DNA of 64,000 nt from Gnetum montanum (GCA_015680685.1 MNCI01003984.1:7375-71374); one strand, 5' to 3'; positions 45,110 through 58,619 are shown, counted from the first letter of the stretch. Notes: generated by a model not told the origin, from the sequence alone. Made by a program: numbers and translations.

Positions 45110-45936
45110 TAGATTTTCCTCTAGCTATAAAGGTTGGTATTATTTTCATGAAAAAGATCAATCCCTTTGTCTCTTAACATGGGTTACTCAAGCATTCTTA
45201 TGTCTTGATTGGATGTTAAGTTGAGCTTAACATTCATTCTTTATGGTTAAATACCCGAATCATTGTACCTTATTGTCTAATAATTTTTGGATAGACTTTG
45301 AGTGTCTTAATATCCTTGATATACAATGTGCTCTTCACATTTGGACAAGTGTACTAATAAAGACTTAAGCTTTGAGGATGTCACTTCTTTTAAGTGGAGG
45401 AGATTTCAGGATAAAAATACCTTGTTAGTGGATTGAAGGTTGTTTTCCTCTGGCATAGGGGCTAGAGGACTATGGAGATTTTTATGGGTTCCATGTTATC
45501 ATAACCATTTCAAAAGAAATACATAATCTTGATTCCTTTGTGTCATACATTACAAGGATATGTAGGCTTATGAAGGAGCTTTAGCTTTGATGCTCATGCT
45601 ACCACCTTTCTCTTTAGAGTAGGGCTTAGGGCTCGATATGTTAGAGTAGGAATGTGTCTTTACTTTCTTAAGGGAATGATGTCATGTGTGTATGCTAGTG
45701 CTCTTAATTATGTTGTGTATGCATTGATTTAGTTTCTTATATGATGATAAATACATCCTTGAAATGCTTCTAACCTTGAATTAACATGTGGCATGTGAGT
45801 TATGTACTTATGTTATGTTTGCATGTTCTTGAGGTTGTTGAGGCATAGTTCATGTTGGGTCTACTCTAGAATACTTGGCTAATTTGGAACTCTTAGGTGA
45901 TGCTAAGTGGTTCTTTTTCAAAGTAGTGCTATTATA
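45110..45936 (+). repeat. Element E family: 3' internal end plus LTR (copy 3)
   Basis: Homologous along its length to 37990-38808. The LTR part is about 45404-45936, preceded by AAGTGGAGGAGA as polypurine tract. It is the best candidate for the 3' LTR partner of 39076-39604. Confidence 0.7.
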
Positions 45937-46221
45937 TTTTACTTTAGACTCTCTCTTCAATGATTTGATATGGTTTGAATTTTTAAAATATTCAATATGG
46001 TCCCCCTTCCTTCCTCTCTCATAAAAGAATTCAAAGTACATCACATGTTTAGTACTAAGTAGAAAACACCAAAAATAATATGAAAAGAAAAAAATTTCCA
46101 ATTTTAGATATGGCTACTAAGGTGTCTCAACAAAATAAGGTTGACTATATGAGTTCTTTTTTACCATTTACCTCTATGAAGAGTTCAATCATTTTTTATT
46201 TGCAATTTTATTAGATCATCT

Positions 46222-46645
46222 TCAATCATTTTTTTCCATGTATTTTTTGGTCTTTCTTTCAATGAATTCCCTAGAATAGTAATGTAGTGACCTTTTTGAT
46301 AGGCTTATTATATGATATTCTTTGCAAATATCTAAACCATCTAAGCTATCATTTTTGTAACTTATTTGAAATAGTACCCACTTTAATTCTTCCTCTAATA
46401 TTTGTGATGTATAGTTTATCTTTTCTAGTAACATTCAACATCCATCTAAGAATTCTCATTTCTACTACACTAATTTTTATTTATGTCTCTTTTATATTAG
46501 CCAATATTTAGCATCATATAAGATAGTAGGCCTAATTGCTCTCTTATAAAATTTTCTCTTTATGTTTTATTGGTATTTTTTATGACAAAAAACACCACTA
46601 GCCTGTCTTCATTTTGATCATATTGTATCAACTCTATTTCTTATA
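46222..46645 (-). pseudogene. RTE-type LINE reverse transcriptase C-terminus
   Basis: The minus strand from about 46640 reads ASGVFCHKK, KFYKRAIRPTILYDAKYW, SVVEMRILRWMLNVTRKDKL, GRIKVGTISNKLQK, QLRWFRYLQR. This is the conserved end of plant RTE-clade LINE proteins (pattern RPxxLYG.ECW, VaEMRMLRWM.G.TR.D, RLRWFGHV.RR). Stops separate the blocks. The polymerase core, which should lie to the right, was not found. Confidence 0.85.
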
Positions 46646-48720
46646 TCTTTATTAATTTTACTGTATAATTAAAGCATTGATACTAGGTACAATTAATATA
46701 TTGAACTAGCTTAATTTAATGTTTATAGCATATATATATATACTTTGGCCAATTAAATCTTCTTCATTAACAAGTAGCAAGACTTGATTGAATGAAAGCA
46801 TAATATTTATGATAAAATACTCATTAACTATTATACTATTCATAGATTGCATATTGTTTCTTTGCAATTCTTAAATATTGCACCATCCATAAATTGTTTA
46901 TTATTTAAATTTTTGTTGTTGTTTGTAAATACTTCATAGGATAGTATTTGTTGGGATAGATCAATATGGTCTCTTAATGTAAATTATTAAGATTGTACTA
47001 TGAATTTGTTACCATAGTTTAACTAAAAATATTTTTGAACAAGTTACTACAAAATATTAAGCATGAATCTTAAGTTGGATCTTGGCTTCACTCTACATGA
47101 ATCTTGTTATTCTACGAAGCTATGACAAAGAACTTTTATAAATTTTCATAGGTTCTTACTATGAATTTTCTATTGTAATTTGGCTAAAAAGGTTTTCACA
47201 TTGGCTACAACAAAATATTAAGTAGGAATCCTACTGTGGATCTTGACTTCACTCTTCCTCACCAATGGCATTGGCTTTGAGATTGATACTTTTGAATAGT
47301 GGAGATGGTGATGTAAGTGTGGTAGCTATCCTTTCAGAAGTTGTTCCAAAAGTGTTATAGATGAAATCTTATTTAGCATTATCTATAGGCTCTCCTACAA
47401 TTTGTGGATGAAATAATTTTTAGCATTACTGATAGGGTCTTCTAGAGTATTGTGGATAGAATAATATTTAGTGTTATCAATCAACGCTTAGTAGTTAGCC
47501 TCTTAGTCAAAAAAATCAAAAAATAAAAATCAATTGTTAGGAGAAATAATAGTTCAATCCTAACAACATTTACATTGTTTTAAAAATTTGTGCTTGAACA
47601 TAAAATACCAAAAGGATTTGAGATTGTAATAGAAAGCTATAATGATAAATCAACTTTTGTAGGAAAGTTAATTTAGAACAAAATGTTATCTTTTATTAGT
47701 TATCATAATTAATTTACAAATGTTAACTTTACATTAAGTATCTTTTTCATCAACTATCTCTTGATTTTCAATATTTGTTTTAATCTTTAGAATATTATTC
47801 ATATTGGGTATCAAAATCTAGTATTTACTAAAGAATAATTAGTATTGACTACTTATGTATAAATAATCTTATATCTAGGCTATGCAAAACCATTGAAGCA
47901 TTACCTAGCTTAATAAGTAGAGAAAATAAGAATAGTAGATGACATGAATAACTTCAATGTTATGCTTTTACATCACACCATGTAATTGTAAAGAACGACT
48001 TTAATTACAAGGTAGGTTATCCAAAATTTGAATGAATACATATCATGATGTAAGATCAACAACCAATGAGTCATATACATTACTAGGAGAAAGAAAATTA
48101 GGCATCTTATTCACATTAATCTTACTAGAAGAAGGTCACAAATTTCTTCTCACCATCATGTAAATTTTCATTCTACAAAGTAATAGAAATTTTCACATTG
48201 ATAGAAAAAGTCAAACTTTCAACATCAGTAGAAGAAATTGGGAGTAATTTAGAATCTCTCAAGGGAAATAATAATTATAGAAAAATTAGATCCACTTAAT
48301 GGTATAGTTGGATCTCAACAAATTTCTACAATGTGATGACTTTTAGTTTCCAACAACATTATGCAAATAGAGTCATGAGATATAAATTCACTTAGCATTT
48401 AAATTCTTCATCATCATCATCCTAGACTTATTCAAACAAAATGAGGTTAGCTTTGAATCTAAATTAAAGTCTATAAATGATAATAAAAATATGAATGGAA
48501 ACCAATCATATGCTATTTTCTTCTTAACATAATTATTATTAATCATAAACAAATAAACTACAAATTATTGGAGTACTATGTTTATTATTCTTGATATAAC
48601 TTTATTTTTTGAGTAAACACCTCCCATCTTCTCCCCAAATTATTAAACTACCACCTTTTTAATCATACAATAAGTGCATATATTATCTATGGAAATAATT
48701 TTAGTAACATTGTTTCATAA
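46646..48720. other. AT-rich stretch with one tandem duplication, no gene
   Basis: Nothing coding was recognised. A duplicated block is listed separately. Confidence 0.45.
47000..47255 (+). repeat. Tandem duplication, period about 160 bp
   Basis: CTATGAATTT(G/T), ACAAAATATTAAG(C/T)A and GGATCTTG(G/A)CTTCACTCT occur in the same order at 47000-47095 and 47160-47255. Confidence 0.75.
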
Positions 48721-48725
48721 ACTAG

Positions 48726-48746
48726 CTTATATATATATATATATAA
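48726..48746 (+). repeat. (TA)n microsatellite
   Basis: About ten TA units. Confidence 0.85.
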
Positions 48747-48968
48747 TTCCTATCATTTTTTTGGATCCCAAAAATAATATTAATAAGAAGAAAAAAATTC
48801 AAAGTACATCAGATGCTTAATAATGATTAGAAAACATGAAAATAAAGTCTTTCTAATTTTAGGGATGTCTACTTAGATATACAACCTTATAAATAATTCT
48901 TAAAAAAATTAAGAGAAGATAATTAATTGTTAGTAGGAGAAATCCAAGTAATCCATTAATTAGACAAG

Positions 48969-49160
48969 TATTAAAGAACTTTCTTAAAGGTTTACATAGT
49001 ACTTAAACTTGAATTAAGTTCCAGATAATGTTTCTTACTCAACCTCCTTTGGAATCATGTTCAAGCCACTCTAAAATTAGAGGAGGTTGAGGAAGAAAGA
49101 TTTGGTGGAACTTGATTTAGGTTTAAGTACTGTGCATAGTATTGGGAAAGTTCATTATTC
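48969..49160. repeat. Long imperfect inverted repeat (hairpin), arms about 75 bp
   Basis: The left arm (48977-49051) runs GAACTTTC, AGTACTTAAAC, AAGTTCCA, TTTCTTACTCAACCTCCT. The right arm (49078-49153) is its reverse complement with scattered mismatches: AGGAGGTTGAGGAAGAAA, TGGAACTTGATT, GTTTAAGTACT, GAAAGTTC. The loop is only about 26 bp. It fits a foldback MITE or a young MIR-type or small-RNA hairpin. I see no target duplication and no known plant miRNA. Confidence 0.75.
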
Positions 49161-51047
49161 CTTCTCCATATATTGTGCATGAATTAATTGGATCCTTTCA
49201 ACCAAATGATAGAGATATATATAATATATATCAAAGCTAGTGGTGCCATTTTACATTTAGTCATAACTCATGACAAAATCATATATTTACTCAAATATAT
49301 ATTACAAAAATGATTAAATATCTAAATAGAAAAGACTAGAATGATTATAAAATAAAAAAGAAAATATAAATTTCCAATGAGAAAATAGGGTGGTACACAA
49401 CAACACTTCCTTAAAGAAGATTATGAACTAGTTCTCTATACAAAATTCTTTTATGTACAATAGAAGAAAAGAAAATACAACAAATAAAAATATAGAGTAC
49501 TCATTCTTTGTAATGTATTTCTCTTTAATAAGTATACCAAGAAGCTTGGTTTTTTTTATAATCTTCATGGATCTCTATAATGAAAAAAAAGGATGAATCT
49601 TCAATGAATTAATTGACTTAATTTTGGACAACATCATGGAAGTAATGTTTGCTATTTCTTTAGAGTCTATATCAATACATGCTTTTTACAAAGTCTTTTC
49701 GTACAACTTATCCATACTTATTACTTATGTATGTCTTGATAAAAGCTATATAGTCCCTTCTCTTATAATTGATACTATAAGAATATGATTAATATATTCA
49801 TGTTGAAATGGATAACCAATATAGGAATCAAATTCCACATCATATGATAACAACTTTGCTAAACTTTTTTCTTGGCTAATACATTATTTGCTTGATTGTT
49901 TTCAAAGCTTGATTGAAAAATCCTATTTTCAACCATAAGTTAATCATGAGCAAGAATCTATATTCTCATATATTAGTGCTAATTTTTCTAATCCCCTTCC
50001 ACCTGATCATCTTATAGTATTCAAACCATTACTTTCTATGTTCATCGTACATACAACAATGAGAGAATGAAATGCTAATATATGTTTAAAGTTATGCATG
50101 GTAACTTTATCTTTGGTATTGTATAGATGGTTTTAAACTTGGAAAAATCATGACTTGGAAGATGATATAATTGCTAGATTGCCACATAGATTACTTAACT
50201 TAAGCATGATATTGTAGTAGCTTATATAAGAGTCTAATATGATGTGCATAGATTCATGCAAAGAAAAACCTCTTTCAAATAGTATAAGTACAAATAAAAA
50301 TATTATGATTTTACCTCATCAATCAGACCCATCATAGTGGTTATAAAGATCCTTAATGAGATGCTCTTTTATAAACTATAACTAGTACTAATCCAAGTTT
50401 CTTTCGGCTCACACTTTAAAATGTAGATCTACCACCTTTCCTAGGAATCAAATAGCAACATCTTTTTCAGTTGGCATGTAAGATCTAACTCCCATATAAG
50501 TATATGTCTAATTCATTGATGATGATAGGAAGAACGTGGATGGATGAATTATTTTCATCATGTGTACATTCTATCAAATTGAGACTTCCAACTTGTTCAC
50601 TCATCCATCCACATCATTTGGTCCTTGAGGTGGTCATCTACAAAGCATATCCATTAATTTCTTAAATGATGACACTTAACACATAGAAAATCATACTTAA
50701 AAGAGTAGAAAAATCAAGATTAATTAAACATTAAATTTAAAAATAACTATAATAAATAATTTCAAGTTAAAAGAATAAAAAAATCAAGAATAACTAACCA
50801 TTAAATTTGAAAACACACACAAAAAAACACATGGAACATTTAAATAAACAAAAAAATAGCAAAAAAATAATGTAGAGAACTAAAATAACATGAATTATTA
50901 CTCTTCCACAACTAATCCTAGTCAATCACCTAATAGATGTCTAAGTAATTAGAACATAAGTTCTCTCATTAATATAGCTCAAATGTAGAAGTTATTCCTA
51001 TGCTAATTTATGCTAACTATCCAATAAAATAATCTTATTTGGTTCAC
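49161..51047. other. AT-rich stretch, no gene recognised
   Basis: Only a short tandem duplication (listed separately) is visible. Confidence 0.45.
50697..50816 (+). repeat. Tandem duplication, period about 70 bp
   Basis: TTAAAAGAGTAGAAAAATCA with ATTAAACATTAAATTT recurs as TTAAAAGAATAAAAAAATCA with CTAACCATTAAATTT 70 bp later. Confidence 0.8.
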
Positions 51048-51760
51048 CTAGATGATAGATGTGCATAGCACTAGATAGGTGACAAGTAGGACAACTTGAA
51101 ATTCTCTATGTTGAAATTGAAACTTACTCGAATAAGATAAATATGATGGATTAAAATAGAGGAGCTTGTTGCTAAGTTTGAAATTAAACTCATGAGAGTA
51201 AATGTCATGGTGAACCTTGATGTATGAGTGTTCATTTTTATTTTTCATTAGGGTGATTCTACAATTTCCATCTAAAATATTGAGATTTATCAATTATTAT
51301 TTTTGAAAAAAATATAAGATCATAATAAAATTTCACCATACTATTCAAGGTTCCCATTTCAAGATCAATGGTAAGACATAAAACCTATTCATAAATGAAA
51401 TCAGATGATGTGTAATCAATAAGATTCTTTCATATTATTTGATATGTTTAGATAGCATCATTCAACTTTGTGGTTTAATCTCTCTTATATTTATTAACTA
51501 TCTTTTTTAAAATGTTGATAATTTAATAATTATAAAATTCTACTTGACCATTAACTTGTGATTGATATGGAGATGTAAACTTATGATTAACTCCATAGGA
51601 TTCTAATAAATGTTTGAAAATGCTTCTATTAAAATAAATACTTTTATGATCCTTAGAACATTAAACCTGTGGCGGATGTTATTTTAGAAGAAGCTAGCTA
51701 CAATGGATGCTAAATAGTCTTTTATAGTGGCTGGTTCTACCACTTTGTATAGTAGTTTAC
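51048..51760 (-). pseudogene. pol: Ty3/gypsy integrase C-terminal part (minus strand)
   Basis: The minus strand from about 51755 reads VNYYTKW, then FKHLLESYGVNHKFTSPY and QSQVNGQVEFYN (the integrase PYHPQTNGQVE region), ILKKIVNKYKRD, KLNDAI, and finally KLSNKLLYFNPSYLSY (the 'kVLLfNsRlklfpgKl' block typical of Athila/Tat-type integrases) at about 51160-51110. Stops interrupt it. No LTR was found nearby. Confidence 0.8.
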
Positions 51761-52911
51761 GCATGCAATGATGTATGCCTTACCATATTAGGTAAGAGAT
51801 ATGTGATCAATAAAATAAATGCTCCATATAACAAAGGGTCTTAATGGTTGGATCCATTGTTATGAATTCTTCATTCCTGAAGACATACCTTCTTCTTATT
51901 GGCACCTATGTCATTCTATTCCAAAATGTCTTGGAAAATGTCAAATACACATTATATTAAACATTATGCATAATAAGATAATATACCAAATGTCAAATAT
52001 ATGTAACATTCAACATTATGTGTAAGAAAAATAACAAGAAAAATGTAGAAGGAAAGAGGAAAGAATGCTTGATATGGAATGGTGTATCTAGATCATACTT
52101 TGAGAGTGTTCCTTGGGATATTCTTCGTTCAACATCTATCCCTTGGAGGCCATCTAGCATTACCACCATAGTTAGGCCTACAACCAGCCAAAAGGGATGG
52201 CCAATCCTCTTCCTATCTCACTTTAACCAGCACCCATTACTCATTTTTACTTACTTTGCAACTTTGTTCTGGCAAAGCCTCTAATGCCTTGGTATAAATG
52301 CCTTAGGTAAATCACCTAAAGGTCACCTCACGAGAGACATCCATTATTACAACATGCCCTTTTGGATCTTACTTATGACTCTCCTTTTGGGTCTAATTAT
52401 CATAATGATAACACTTGTTATGAATATGTAGTAGCAACATTTGGGAATGGGGACATTATAATCTACCCCCCACCCCCTTAGGTTTCATTTATTCTCAAAA
52501 AAGTCCACGTTCACTATCTTTTTCTATCTCTAATGCTTCTTTTATGATTCTATGCTCTAATAATTTGACTTCTGCTTTGGGATTGAAGTTGTTTCTTACT
52601 TAGTCTGTAAACAAGATATATGTGTGATTTAAATAATACTTTATTAATACTTGCCTCATTTTCTGAAATAATGAGAAAAGGTGAATTGAAGGTCTACCAA
52701 CCACCAATCACTAGTCCTAACCAAGGTTACACAAATTGCAACGTGTATTTGGTTACCCAAGTGAAGGTAGGGTAAATCCTCTATTCCCAACATTCATTAC
52801 CTTAGATATTTTACTTATCAAATTAAAATATAAATTAAATAATAAATAAAATTATGAAATATCATAAATAAAAATAAGGCTAAGATACTTTCTATTCTTG
52901 ATCAACCTTAG
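51761..52911. other. Left flank of element C, no gene recognised
   Basis: It may contain more of the minus-strand gypsy relic, but no motif can be read. A C-rich run lies at 52465-52480. Confidence 0.4.
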
Positions 52912-53739
52912 TGGTGAATCATTTATTTTGTCTACTGCGATGTTAGGGCTTAGGTGCGACAAGTATCCAACGTTGGGGCATATACTTTGGCCTATAAATA
53001 TAGCACGTGGGCTCCCATTTTGAGTTAGTTTGAATAAGTTTTCAAGTTAGTTTTTAGTTAGAGTAGCAAAGCTCTTGCAGTTTATTCTCTCTATAGTTGG
53101 AATATTTTCTGATTGCTTGCAGAAGAAGTCTAAGTATGTATGGTTCTTTTTACGAACACTAATGTACCTGAGTGTAGTAGTCTGATGGGAATAAAATGAA
53201 TCCTTTTGACAATCCTTGTAGAACTAATAATAGATTAATATTTTCTTTATTGCACTCTACTTTCATGGACTTTAATGCATTTGAATTAAGCAATTACTTT
53301 CCAGGTGTTAATGAACACAAGTATGACCACTTTGAGCATACATATAGTACTTGGTAACCCAACAGCACTTAACATTTGGTAGCGCAGCATCACTATATGT
53401 GTTCAAGATGTGTCCAGGAAAGTGGGCCATTTACTTGTGTTAGGCTAGATAAGCAATAAAAAATTAGATTTTAAGTTACTCTACTCTTCATTCTTGTTGT
53501 AGGTGATTACATCTATAAAACATAAAATGAAAAAAATCATATACCTCAATTACACTTAGACCATACCCTTGAGCCTCATAAGTGTAGTTGGGAAGACAAT
53601 GAACATTCTCGATACTCATTTCACTTCTTAGAAGAGCTAGCATTCTAGAGAAGTATAGGTCCATGGAATTCAACTAGATTGCATGTAACTGCCTTAGTGA
53701 TTCATATGGTTGGGCATAGGGGTACCACACCACTCATCA
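52912..53739 (+). repeat. 5' LTR of element C
   Basis: It runs from TGGTGAATCATTTATT to CACTCATCA, with TATA box TATAAATAT at 52993-53001. It differs from the LTRs of A and B in the first third but shares their last 40 bp pattern (ATAGGGGTACC...CACTCATCA). Confidence 0.92.
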
Positions 53740-53760
53740 TTGGTGCCATTGTTGGGGACC
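53740..53760 (+). other. Primer-binding site (tRNA-Asp type) of element C
   Basis: TTGGTGCCATTGTTGGGGACC directly follows the LTR and resembles the tRNA-Asp complement. Confidence 0.85.
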
Positions 53761-53901
53761 TTTTGGTTGTTTCATGCACTATCTAGGACCTAGTGAAAAG
53801 TATCTAAATCATTGGAATGAACCTTAGAGTCATATCCTATTTTATAATTACTATAACAAATATTTACAAGCACAATATGATTTTTATTTTTCTAATCGAC
53901 A

Positions 53902-56400
53902 ATGTCTTCTTCTCATAGAAGTAATTCTCTACCCAAGTCTAATAAATCTTATCAGCCAATGCCTCAACAATATCAAATCATATATGGTCATCCTAATGAG
54001 TATGTACAAAAATTCACTTTCATCCTACACCAAGATGAATAGCTATGGTTGCATGACATGAAGGGCAACATTGTATTGCTGCCCGATCGAGTTGTTCCTG
54101 CAATGCTTTATCAAATGCTTATATAATGTGGTGTCCAAGATTGTCACATGGGGTATATTATGAAAGATATTAATAGTAGGAATTATCATCCCACTGAAGC
54201 ACAATGTTTGCAATACTGACAACTAGAATAGTGCTATGAATTTTCAAAGGAAAAAGAACTAATGATTCTCCATTACTATTATACCAAAAAGTTGGTGGGG
54301 AACCTTTCTTTGGGGCTTTTCCATTTAACGAAACTCCTCTCTTTGACTTTAGTGAAGGAGGTTAAACTAGAACTTGTAGTCCATAGTTCATAATCCTAGT
54401 TTTGGTAAAAATGGATCCAATGACAAAGAAGGATCCAAAAGGGCAAGTCAAGGCAGGGATGTAGATAAGAAATAAGACCATGATCATGGTCATGATTGTT
54501 GAAGAGGTGGTAGTAGGCACCATGATGATGCTGGTTCTCCTTCCTCTCCCCTTCATCATCATCATCTTCTTCTTCTAGCTTTGACCATGACTACAAAAGG
54601 AGAAACCGTGATGGAGGTGATCAAAATGAATGAAATGACAAATAGAACCATCAAGAAAGATAAGATTAAGGGCATAGATGTTCAAGAGAGGCACATTGTC
54701 ATGAATAAAGGGGTAGTAGAGGGAATTGTAGGCACCATGATCAAGGCATCAATGAACCTTTGCTTGCTACTTGAAGTATGCTTAATATCATAGAGGTAGT
54801 ATGAATTCCAAAAAGGCATGTGAAGGATAGTTAGATCAAAAGATTAGACATGAACAATATTCCTCAATTTGAAAGAGGATATAACTCCAATTTACAGAAC
54901 CATATCCAAGCTTTTTAAGATGCATGTGCCTTACAAAACATAGAGAATGAGTGGTAGAAACATAAGTTGTTCCCCAAGACACTCATTAATGAAGCAGAGA
55001 ATTGTTACTGGTCCTTAGAGCCAAAATCTATCAGATGATGGTACCATGCTCAAGTTGTTCAATGATAAATATCAAATGTACTCTAGAGTGTCTAACTTGA
55101 GAAGGAAAATCCAAGTATGGAAACAAGGAACATACAAACCCTTGGATGTTGCCATTTGCCACTACTATTCCTTGATGCACAAATGTCCTAGCCATGGCTA
55201 TTCTTGAATGGATCAACTTTGCCACATTGTAGATGGGCTTTAGTAAGAAATGAGAAGAACCCTTGGAATCTATGCCCAAGGGTAATTGTTAGAACTAAGT
55301 GCCTATTTAATACAATTGTTAATTAAGAAAGTAGCAAAAAAGGAGGGTGAATTAAGAAAAAGAGAAAGTGCAAAAGAGTACAATTGTGATTCTTCCATTT
55401 GGAAGAGGAAGGTTTGATTTTGCAATAGTGAGGATGAGTCTATATTTGATAAGGGGATGAATAAGAAAACTTTGTCACTCCAAAAGTTTCAATCTTAACT
55501 TACAACCAAGGTTGATGAATTATGGGCCTCCATGGATAGTAGATTTCAAGCTATCTGCAAAATTGATGAAGAGTCCAAAGAACAAGGTAGTGACCATGAG
55601 TGCAAGAGGTGTAAGGAAGTTGAATGTGCCTATCACAAAAGTAAGGGCAAGCTTACTACAATATAAAATGTTATGGATAGTGAATCAAATGATGATCATG
55701 GATGTGACTTTGTTAATATGAACATCCCAAGGGATGTTGCCCCATTGTGTCACATGTATAGGAGTTTGGGATATATGCTTTAAATCCATGACTAACATAG
55801 AGGGAAACATCTAGAAGATTATCTTATCCTCAAGGTAATGTAGTTTTTCTAGCAACAATAGTATTATCCAAGTGGAGCTCCACATAATCATATGAGTATT
55901 ATCAATAGTGGCAGCAACCACAATCATGAGCACTAGCACCACCAAGGCAAAAATACCCTTATTGGTAGCTTGATCCTTATGGTTACTATGTTCAACAACC
56001 CCTATCTCCATGTGACTCCTCCAGTCACGTCTCTACTTTTCAGCCTCACTACCACTATTTTGATTATTATTAAACTCATTCTCTACATGAAAGAAGGGAT
56101 ACCACCTCTTACCCTTATCCTCCTCTTGTTCCTACATATCTTCCTCCTCTAGTTGCATAGCTACCACCTACTCCACCTATGCAAGGTGAATTACTAGCTC
56201 AACCACAACAATGCAATGCTACGAGGGTCATTAATCTACAACCAGTTCATCAAACAAATGGGTCAAATACTCAATTAAAGAAAAGACCTTTCTTTTAACC
56301 CCATAGTCCACCTAAGCTCTTACATACACCCGTGGTTGACAACCTTGCTTTTGCATCCTCCTCTGCACCAAATACCTTCGAGTTCCTTTCAACCCAAAAT
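53902..56400 (+). pseudogene. gag: Gag of element C, heavily broken
   Basis: A Met at 53902 opens MSSSHRSNSLPKSNKSYQ. The capsid-like core is recognisable at 54850-55290 in several frames: PQFERGYNSNLQNHIQAF, ACALQNIENEW, KLFPKTLINEA, matching gag of A and B (FPKFSGGYD, LFPMTLV). A Cys/His motif CKRCKEVECAYH lies near 55597-55632. Between 54360 and 54560 the sequence is rich in ATG/CAT triplets and codes nothing convincing. Confidence 0.65.
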
Positions 56401-56459
56401 CTACCTAGGATCCATATTATAATGCTCACTCATAGTGTATCTGATTGGATTTTTTCTAG

Positions 56460-56830
56460 AAATGTTTCTAGGAAATTAGCTAATCCTAGAAGTCCTTTGA
56501 TTTATTTGTAGATTGTTGGGAACAAACCGTGCAAGGCTCTTCTTGATTCAGGTTCTAGTATTAATCTAATTTCTCATGAGATGTACACTACCTAGAACCT
56601 ACCTCCTCTCAAGAAGAGCAACATAAGATTAGAATTGGTAGACTACTCCATAACTGTTCCATTGGAACTAGTGGAAGACATTATGATCACTATCTATGGG
56701 TGGTAACTTATCCTATTGATTTGCTAGTAATCAAAGTGGAGAACTACAAAGGGGATTTTCCAATCATCATGAAAAGGGAATGGCTAAGCACCATTAATGA
56801 AAGAATGGACACTAAGGATATTTCCCTAGA
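56460..56830 (+). pseudogene. pol: Aspartic protease domain of element C
   Basis: KALLDSGSSINLISHEMY (56532-56585) carries the retropepsin Asp-Ser-Gly active site followed by the usual SINLIS. The later part (IRLELVDYSITVPLELVEDI) continues to about 56690 before a stop. It would cleave the polyprotein. Confidence 0.82.
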
Positions 56831-57169
56831 AATATAAAAAAAATTCATTTGGAAAGATCAAGAAGAAGAGAGTTCTGTGCATTACGCACAGTGATACAGG
56901 GTGCAATTGTGTGCAAAAAAATTGGATCATCAAGTAAGCATCTCTCTTTGCATGCAAGTAGTGTGCATCATAAGTAGAAATCCAAAGATGTCTATATGTA
57001 GCAACCAAAAAATAGAAGGGTACCTAGTGGCTAACCACTAATTCTAAGAGTAGCACATTGTACATGGAACCAACTAAGAGCCTGACATGTGCATATTTCA
57101 TGAGCATGAATGAACTCGAGCAAGTTCATCACCAAATCTATAATGATACGAATGATGATACCCACTAGG

Positions 57170-58510
57170 GAGAGTTGGAAATTATTGAAAATTTTAAACA
57201 AGAGCCCCTCAAATTGAAAACACTACCAGCTGGAGTGGAATATGTATTTTTAAAAACACTACTAGCTTGGCCATATCCTAAACTCATAGGGATTGATCCT
57301 AGGATATGCTAGCATTACATCTACATTGATCCAACCATGATGCCAAAAAGATAGCCATAAAGGTGATTGAACCCCAAATTGAAGTAGATCATCAAAGAGG
57401 AAATCAAGCAACTCCTCAAGGTGGGTTCATTTATCCAATTGTGAATAGTGATTAGGTTAGTCCACTTGTAATTGTGCCAAAGAAAGGTGGCAAGTGGTGG
57501 GTTTGAATCGATTTTAGGTTGCTGAATATGGCAATATTCAAGGATCATTTTCCATTATTAGGTGCTTAACACAATATCTAGGCATTACTACTACAATTTC
57601 CTAGATGGTTATAGTGGCTATAACCAAATTCAAATTACACTAGAAGACCAAGCAAAGACAAAATTTACAAGTCCCTAGGGAACATTTGCATATCACAAGA
57701 TGCCATTTGGTCTATGCAATGCTCCTGCTACATTTCAACACCTGGTTCTAAGAATTTTTCAATAGTAGATCAATAGTGGTATGGAAGTCTTCATGGATGA
57801 CTTCTCCACCTATGGAACTACATTTGAGAAAGCCCTAGACCACCTTGAGCAAGTGCTAAAATGATGTGTTGAAACCAAATTGTAGCTCAATTGGTAGAGA
57901 AACCACTTAATGATCCAAGAGGGCATTGTATTAGGGAATAGGATATTGCAATCAAGAATTGAGGTAGATCCTAAAAGAATAAGGGTCATCCAAGGAATAA
58001 ACCACTAGCTAGAAATAGTTAAAGATGTTTGGTCATTCCTTGGACATACTAGCTACTACTAATGATTCATAGAGAATTTCTCTAATATCACAGAACTATT
58101 GGTAGAGCTAACAGAGAAAGATGCTCCCTTTGTTTAAACTATGGAATGTGAAAAAGCATTCTAACATCTGAAAGAGAAACTTGTAGAAATTCCAATTCCA
58201 CAAGCACCTGACTAGTCTTGACCATTTCATATCATGATGGATGCATCAAATTATGCATTGGAATTAGTGCTGACATAGTTAGATGATAAGAAACATACAT
58301 GCTACATCCATTGTGCTAGCTATAGCATTATGGGTACACAACTAAACTACACCACTTCAAAGAAAGAATTGATGGTAGTGGTGTTTGCTCTAGAGAAGTT
58401 CAAGCATTATCTGCATGGATACAAGGTGTTTGTGCACATGGACCATAGTGCCATCTGCTTCCTAATGAACAAGCCAACAGTGAGTCCTTGTGTCATATAG
58501 TGGTTGGTGA
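57170..58510 (+). pseudogene. pol: Reverse transcriptase and RNase H of element C
   Basis: In order: IIKEEIKQLLKVG (57385), VIVPKKGGKWWV (57468), KMPFGLCNAPATFQH (57700-57742), MEVFMDDFSTYG (57781-57816; catalytic Asp-Asp intact), FLGHTSYY (58035), then RNase H MMDASNYALELVL (58235), YTTSKKELMVVVFALEKFKH (58350-58410) and VFVHMDHSAICFLMNK (58430-58475). The FMDDFS wording is usual for Athila/Tat-type gypsy elements. More than ten stops and at least one frameshift destroy the enzyme. Confidence 0.88.
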
Positions 58511-58619
58511 TCTTGCACGAATTTAATCTTATGATGGTAGATTGAAAAAGAACTGAGAATGTGGTCATTGATCACTTGTTTTAGTTGTGACGGGATGATG
58601 AAGAGGAAGAAAATACATT

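Noticed and set aside
54362-54793. Met/Thr-rich ORFs on both strands inside element C
   Set aside because: They result from an ATGATG/CATCAT-rich stretch in decayed gag; both strands are open because of the repeat.
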